Part shown: positions 57,033 through 61,636 of the stretch, one piece after another
How positions within the stretch are numbered: position 1 is the first letter of the stretch
Layout: each line of letters begins with the position of its first letter
Assembly: GCF_009372215.1 (NCBI RefSeq)
Contig: NZ_LWRV01000034.1
Coordinates: forward strand, 1 to 61,636
DNA: 61,636 nt
Source: Acinetobacter portensis
GTDB lineage: Bacteria > Pseudomonadota > Gammaproteobacteria > Pseudomonadales > Moraxellaceae
Direction of reading: 5' to 3'
Program-made: the position numbers and the translations under genes
Notes under the pieces: generated by a model
The model's input: the letters and a program-made list of their open reading frames with translations, nothing else
What the model was told of the DNA's origin: nothing
The model's database searches: none

Positions 57033-57150
57033 TACAATTTTAGATCATTACAAACATGTAAATTATTGTAGATGTTAGATATTTAACAACAATGGCAAGA
57101 GTGGTCACTTATTGACTCATGAGTCATGCTGTAATTTTTTTCGTAAAGCT

Positions 57151-57185
57151 AAAAAAACACCTGCTTAAAAGCAGGTGTTTTTTTA
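57151..57185. terminator. Bidirectional terminator downstream of ubiB
   Basis: AAAAAAACACCTGC-TTAAAA-GCAGGTGTTTTTTT, between the ubiquinone operon and the patatin gene promoter. Confidence 0.92.
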
Positions 57186-57234
57186 TTTAAGTTATCTTTA
57201 TTTAAACTATCTTTGTTTCAATCATCTTTATTTA
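57175..57234 (-). repeat. Four 15-bp tandem units at the ubiB 3' end
   Basis: On the minus strand, units beginning AAATAAAGAT recur every 15 bases, starting at the last ubiB codons: AAATAAAGATGATTG, AAACAAAGATAGTTT, AAATAAAGATAACTT and a decayed AAATAAAAAAACACC that runs into the terminator. They probably arose by slippage. Confidence 0.65.
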
Positions 57235-58847
57235 GATACACGCCAAATTGCCAAGAAACTAGCAAGTACAATGAGTACTGTCGATACGTACCATGGTGCA
57301 ATGACGGCAATAGACAGGAAAATTGCCATAATACTGCCAAAAATCCAACTGCGTTTTTGCTGATGTTCCATCTGCAAGCGCATACTTTGCAATTCTTGTA
57401 ATTGCTTTGCTTGCCATGCAGATTGGTTTTTTAAACCATTTAAGCTATCAATCATTAAACTTGGTAAATCTTGTGCACCAAGAAGTAAGTCAGGAATTTG
57501 CTGACCTAATTCTTTGATATTTTTCACAGGATTCATATTGGTTTTCACCCAATCTGTCAGGATTGGTTTAGCAAGTTGCCAAATATCTAAGTCAGGATAT
57601 AAGTCTGTGCCTAAGCCTTCAACATGTACTAATGTTTTCAATAAAAGCATAAGTTGAGGTGGAATTTCCAAATGGAAACGACGTGCAATATCCATCACTT
57701 CAAGCAAAATACCCGTAAAATCGAGTTCGCTCATTGGTTTTGAGACCATTGGACCAACAGTACGACGCATTTCTCTTGCTAATGTATCTTGATCTGTTCC
57801 CGGTGGAATCCAACCTGCTTGATGCACAATTTGAATGAGTTGCATGAAGTTGCTGTTCATGACAGCAAGTAACATACGTGCAACGGTCATTTGATCGTGC
57901 TTAGACAGCTCGCCCATAATGGCGCAATCGAGCGCAATATAACGTGGTTTACTTGGATTAATGGTTTCTACAAAAATATTTCCCGGATGCATATCTGCAT
58001 GGAAAAAGTTATCGCGGAACACTTGGGTAAAGAAAATGGTTAAACCTTTTTCAGCCAGATCTTTACGATCCATCCCCAATTTATCGAATGTTGCGGTATC
58101 TGAAATTGGAACGCCTGTAATACGTTCAGCCACCATCACATCTTTGCTATCCATGTAAACTTCAGGCACATACATCATGCTAGAGCCTGTGAAGTAATGG
58201 CGCATACGACGTGTGTTTTCTGCTTCTAAAGTTAAATCGAGTTCTTTTAAGATGATTTGACGATAGTCTTGAATAATTTCAGATAAATGAAGCGCACGAG
58301 CAGCTTCTAAACGTTTTTCTAAGCTGTGACCCAACCATTCTAAAATTTCAAAATCTTGAATAATTTGTGCACGAATATCGGGGCGTGTCACTTTTACAAC
58401 AACTTCACGACCATCGTGCAGGGCAGCAGTATGAACTTGTGCAATAGATGCTGCTGCTAAAGGTTGCTCATCGAAACGTGCAAATAGGGTTGCAACATCT
58501 GCTTTAAGTGAGTGTTGAATACGTGATTTTACAACATCTACACCGTATGGTTTTACTTGGTCTTGTAGAAGCGTGAGTTGTTTTAAAACTTCAGGTGGAA
58601 TTAAATCACGACGTGTTGAAAGCAACTGTCCCATTTTAATGGCAAGTGGCCCCATATCTTCCAAAGCTTGTTTGAGCTTTAAAGGATTTTTACTTTCTTT
58701 GCTTGACCATGCAGCAGGGTGCATGCGAATGATGCTTAAAATATGTCGTGCTTTTTCAGGTAATTCATCCGCAGGGAACAACGTGTCGAGTCTATAGTGC
58801 GCTGCAATACGCCAAAGTTCGAGTAAACGTGAAACGTGCGGAATCAT
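57228..58847 (-). CDS. ubiB: Ubiquinone biosynthesis regulatory protein kinase UbiB
   Basis: ABC1/ADCK (atypical kinase) family ATPase needed for coenzyme Q synthesis, 539 residues. The family KxGQ motif (IKMGQLLSTR) lies near 73. The Ala-rich nucleotide loop (AAASIAQVH), EITGVPI-type region and HADMHPGN catalytic loop follow. Two C-terminal membrane helices (about 495-535) anchor it. It lies 12 bases after ubiJ and is the last of ubiE-ubiJ-ubiB. Confidence 0.97.
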   Translation of the reverse strand: MIPHVSRLLELWRIAAHYRLDTLFPADELPEKARHILSIIRMHPAAWSSKESKNPLKLKQALEDMGPLAIKMGQLLSTRRDLIPPEVLKQLTLLQDQVKPYGVDVVKSRIQHSLKADVATLFARFDEQPLAAASIAQVHTAALHDGREVVVKVTRPDIRAQIIQDFEILEWLGHSLEKRLEAARALHLSEIIQDYRQIILKELDLTLEAENTRRMRHYFTGSSMMYVPEVYMDSKDVMVAERITGVPISDTATFDKLGMDRKDLAEKGLTIFFTQVFRDNFFHADMHPGNIFVETINPSKPRYIALDCAIMGELSKHDQMTVARMLLAVMNSNFMQLIQIVHQAGWIPPGTDQDTLAREMRRTVGPMVSKPMSELDFTGILLEVMDIARRFHLEIPPQLMLLLKTLVHVEGLGTDLYPDLDIWQLAKPILTDWVKTNMNPVKNIKELGQQIPDLLLGAQDLPSLMIDSLNGLKNQSAWQAKQLQELQSMRLQMEHQQKRSWIFGSIMAIFLSIAVIAPWYVSTVLIVLASFLAIWRVSK

Positions 58848-58859
58848 ATATGTAATTAC

Positions 58860-59534
58860 CTAATTTTGAGTTGTATTTTCTAATGCATCGACTTGTGTTT
58901 GAAGCTGTTGAATTTTTGCTTCAGCACGGTCTAAATTTTGTTTGAAAATGCGAGTATCTTGATTTAAATCGTCCATTTGCCAACGTGAGGCAAATAGGCC
59001 TGAATCTTCTTTCAAGGCATCTTCAGCAAAGAATGCATAACTTTGCAAAGTCTTTTTTAAATGTTTTGGCGCACGTTGAATTTTACCAATTTCATGTGCA
59101 AGGCTAGCACCAATCCAAGGACTTAAATGCGCAGCTAAATCGGGTTCAGCTTGTTGCATAATTTTTTGAATATCTTGCAATAAGTGATAATCGCCTTGTA
59201 GTGGAATGTTTCCCACTTCATCTGAAACTAAAAGTTTAAGCAGTTCAACGACATTTTTTACATGTAATGTTGCTGTTGCTTCAAAAACTTGTTGGTTTTT
59301 ATCGAAAGGGCGTTGTTCAAATATTGAAGATGCTTCGCTATGACCTGTAATTGTTGGTTCTAAACGAACTTTATTTTCATCGAAGAAAACATCAACTGAA
59401 AGCTGTGGTTTATCTAAAACCACACGAAGCATTTTACCTTGAAGTTCATTGAGCTGAATGCGAGTAATCGCATCCAAATCAATGATATGGTTAACGAATC
59501 GTTCAACTGCACCAAGTGCCAGAATCGACCACAT
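58860..59534 (-). CDS. ubiJ: Ubiquinone biosynthesis accessory factor UbiJ (SCP2 domain)
   Basis: About 224 residues from the chosen ATG at 59534 (MWSILALGAVE), 8 bases after AAGG. SCP2-like lipid-binding N-terminal domain (about 15-120) and a C-terminal coiled coil (about 195-220). It is thought to hold the hydrophobic intermediates in the Ubi metabolon. The gene order ubiE-ubiJ-ubiB supports the call. An in-frame longer start to 59579 lies within ubiE. Confidence 0.92.
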   Translation of the reverse strand: MWSILALGAVERFVNHIIDLDAITRIQLNELQGKMLRVVLDKPQLSVDVFFDENKVRLEPTITGHSEASSIFEQRPFDKNQQVFEATATLHVKNVVELLKLLVSDEVGNIPLQGDYHLLQDIQKIMQQAEPDLAAHLSPWIGASLAHEIGKIQRAPKHLKKTLQSYAFFAEDALKEDSGLFASRWQMDDLNQDTRIFKQNLDRAEAKIQQLQTQVDALENTTQN

Positions 59535-59544
59535 AGTCATAACC

Positions 59545-60492
59545 TTAAAGTTTGAAACCACGGTGAACAGCAACAACACCCGCTGTTAAGTTGTGATAAT
59601 CGCAGTTTTGGAAGCTCGCATTTTCCATCATACCTTTTAAGGTACGTTGGTCTGGATGCATACGAATTGATTCTGCTAAATATTTATAACTTTCTGAGTC
59701 ATTCGCAATAATTTTACCCATAATTGGTAAAGCGGTGAATGAATAGAAGTCATAAAGTTTAGAGAATGGCTCGAATACTGGTTTAGAGAATTCTAAAATA
59801 AGTAAGCGACCACCTGGCTTAAGAACACGGTACATTGCAGCAAGTGCAGCATCTTTATCTGTTACGTTGCGTAGACCAAAAGAAATGGTCAAAAGATCGA
59901 AGCTGTTGTCTTCAAATGGTTCTAAAGTTTCAGCATTGGCAAGAACGAAATCGACATTGGTGCAACCTGCATCAATTAAACGATCACGACCTACATTCAG
60001 CATAGATTCGTTAATATCTGAAAGTACAACATGACCTGTTGGACCGACTTCACGACTAAATACTTTTGCTAAATCGCCTGTGCCGCCTGCAATATCAAGT
60101 ACACGTTGACCACGACGAACGCCAGACATGTTAATTGCAAAGCGTTTCCAAAGACGGTGAATACCAAATGACATTAAGTCATTCATGATGTCGTATTTGC
60201 TTGCTACAGAATGGAATACTTCAGCAACTTTTTGCGCTTTTTCTTCACTATTGACAGTTTGATAGCCGAAATGTGTTGTTGCACCTACATTGCCTGTATT
60301 TGCACCACGTGGAAGATTGTATTTAGGTACAGCACTAGAACCTGTTACAGGTGTATCTGAAGCAGGAAGTTCTAAAGATTGTTGTTGACCTTGTGGCGCA
60401 CCTTGAGGAAGTGGCTCGGTTAGAAAAGGACTCACTTTGTCTGTTTGTGCCGACGCAGAAGAAGAGGTAGGCGTTTGATTTTCATTCGACAT
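59545..60492 (-). CDS. ubiE: Ubiquinone/menaquinone methyltransferase UbiE with long N-terminal extension
   Basis: SAM-dependent C-methyltransferase of ubiquinone synthesis, about 315 residues (MSNENQTP start). The methyltransferase core (about 80-315) has [28 protein letters not shown] (motif I), [10 protein letters not shown] and [12 protein letters not shown]. The first 65-70 residues are Ser/Gln/Pro-rich, low in complexity and absent from E. coli UbiE (251 residues). It is first of ubiE-ubiJ-ubiB. Confidence 0.96.
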   Translation of the reverse strand: MSNENQTPTSSSASAQTDKVSPFLTEPLPQGAPQGQQQSLELPASDTPVTGSSAVPKYNLPRGANTGNVGATTHFGYQTVNSEEKAQKVAEVFHSVASKYDIMNDLMSFGIHRLWKRFAINMSGVRRGQRVLDIAGGTGDLAKVFSREVGPTGHVVLSDINESMLNVGRDRLIDAGCTNVDFVLANAETLEPFEDNSFDLLTISFGLRNVTDKDAALAAMYRVLKPGGRLLILEFSKPVFEPFSKLYDFYSFTALPIMGKIIANDSESYKYLAESIRMHPDQRTLKGMMENASFQNCDYHNLTAGVVAVHRGFKL

Positions 60493-60647
60493 TTGAGTCA
60501 CTCCTAACATAAGAATAGGGTTAATTTTGCAGTGCTAGCATGATGACAGATTCTAAGTCGATGTACAGCAATCAGCGTGCAATTGTTATGAATAATATAC
60601 AGGAAAATAAAGCTTAGACTTATTTCCCCTTTAAATAGTTTTGTCCA

Positions 60648-61352
60648 TTATTGAAATGGATTTAAATCGCCTGCATGAACTTTATCAACAATTTGTCGTT
60701 CAATTGCAGTAAATTCTTTTACAAATTTCTCTGCCGACTTTAACGGTTTTAGCGCCAAAAAGCCATCTTGCATAAAGTCATACATAATGTCGAAGTGGTA
60801 TTTAGCCGCAGCACCTTTACACATTTTAAATGCAGCTTGAACCATAAATGAGCGCATGTATTTGTCTAAACTGATGCCTAGCTCATCGAGTAAGCGTAGT
60901 TGTTTTAAACGGTTTTCACCTTGATTGAGTTTTAAATAGGTGAGGCGCATCATTTCATCGCTTAGTGCAGGATTATTTGGATAATCTTCAAGTAATTGAA
61001 TAGCCACTTCCTCATCTAACTGAACGGCTAAAATGGCTAATTTTACGCCTGATGTTCCTGTTTTAATTGCATTTTCAGGAATGAGTTTTTCGGCTTTATG
61101 TGCATATTTTACAATTCGTGCAATTTGCCCTGCAAGTGCATCGAAATCTGGTCCGCCATACAGTCTATTTAAAAAATATTCTGACATTAAAATATTTTGC
61201 TTTTCTGCAAATTGTTTTGCATGTGTGCGTTGTATTCGTTGTTTTTGCCATGCTTGAACGTCTTGCAGGCGGTAAAAAATGTCCTGATTTTTATGGTATT
61301 TCAGTTGGTAGTAAAGTTCTAAAAGCTCATCTAAAACAGCAAGTTTAGACAT
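60648..61352 (-). CDS. Conserved hypothetical protein, FFLEELY-motif-like
   Basis: A 234-residue, all-helical, soluble protein. The segment EYFLNRLYGGPDFD near residue 57 resembles the FFLEELYG motif of a family of uncharacterised proteins seen in Acinetobacter. The C-terminus is LNPFQ. No catalytic motif is evident. It lies upstream of ubiE on the same strand with 150 bases between, so separate transcription is likely. Function is unknown. Confidence 0.65.
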   Translation of the reverse strand: MSKLAVLDELLELYYQLKYHKNQDIFYRLQDVQAWQKQRIQRTHAKQFAEKQNILMSEYFLNRLYGGPDFDALAGQIARIVKYAHKAEKLIPENAIKTGTSGVKLAILAVQLDEEVAIQLLEDYPNNPALSDEMMRLTYLKLNQGENRLKQLRLLDELGISLDKYMRSFMVQAAFKMCKGAAAKYHFDIMYDFMQDGFLALKPLKSAEKFVKEFTAIERQIVDKVHAGDLNPFQ

Positions 61353-61636
61353 GTATCGTCTCAGGTGATGTACTTAATAGGCGAATTTTAATTGTTGTTG
61401 GCTAGATTCGCTATGGTTTGGAAGAAAAAAGTCATGAATTGGTGCGTCAGTGTGTGTTTTAAATAAACAAAGAAATTTGTTGATGACGGTTGTTGTGGTG
61501 TGATTGATTTAGTCAAATAGAGCTGTTTAATAATTTTTTTAAAAAAGCCTAGATTGATATGTTTGAACATTTAATATATTGATTTATTTATTAATAAAAA
61601 TATTTTTCATAACATGGGCGAATTCAAACATGAGGT

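Noticed and set aside
61353..61636. Gene at the right edge
   Set aside because: AT-rich sequence with only a 60-codon frame of poor quality; probably the promoter region of the hypothetical at 60648-61352.

Overview
The window looks like chromosomal DNA of an Acinetobacter-type gammaproteobacterium (Moraxellaceae). This is inferred from the AT-rich composition, the UbiE with a long low-complexity N-terminal extension, the secG / tRNA-Leu / tRNA-fMet / rimP-nusA-infB-rbfA arrangement, a six-gene Mrp antiporter with fused A and B subunits, LpxO, and the pilB-pilC-pilD-coaE cluster. Most of it is core genome. No rRNA, CRISPR array or prophage was seen.

Layout. 1-6.6 kb: an LprI-like secreted protein, htpG behind a heat-shock-like promoter, several hypotheticals and a FrnE-type DsbA protein. 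6.7-9.7 kb: a single 967-residue protein joining an HD domain to an Hsp90-like ATPase. This is the best candidate in the window for a poorly described (probably defence or conflict) system. 9.7-13 kb: the fadBA beta-oxidation operon. 13.5-20.3 kb: lpxO, a PH-like membrane protein, uvrC, pgsA, an ABC exporter and an AlkB-like dioxygenase that seems to lack its distal iron-binding His. 20.3-24.9 kb: an IclR regulator facing an AaeB/AaeX/AaeA-like efflux set. 24.98-26.17 kb: a complete IS3-family (IS407-like) element with 37/38-bp inverted repeats and an AAAC target duplication. It sits in the last codons of ruvX and has replaced the protein's C-terminus. 26.1-32.2 kb: ruvX, yqgE, recN, ppnP, rlmB, a DMT transporter and coaE.

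31.6-36.1 kb holds the type IV pilus genes pilB, pilC and pilD, transcribed into coaE. 36.3-43.3 kb holds tpiA, secG, three tRNA genes (Leu-GAG and two identical initiator Met) and the transcription/translation operon rimP-nusA-infB-rbfA. 43.4-49.6 kb holds the Mrp Na+(K+)/H+ antiporter operon, read on the minus strand. 49.9-52.8 kb holds an ABC/COG3950-like ATPase next to a UvrD-like helicase, a pairing like Gabija but with no visible TOPRIM nuclease domain. After that come hisIE, an FAD monooxygenase, a lipoprotein, a patatin-like lipase, the ubiquinone genes ubiE-ubiJ-ubiB and a conserved hypothetical.

Many convergent gene pairs share bidirectional hairpin terminators, and in two cases the hairpin overlaps the stop codons. 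Function calls rest on motifs read by eye. No database search was possible.
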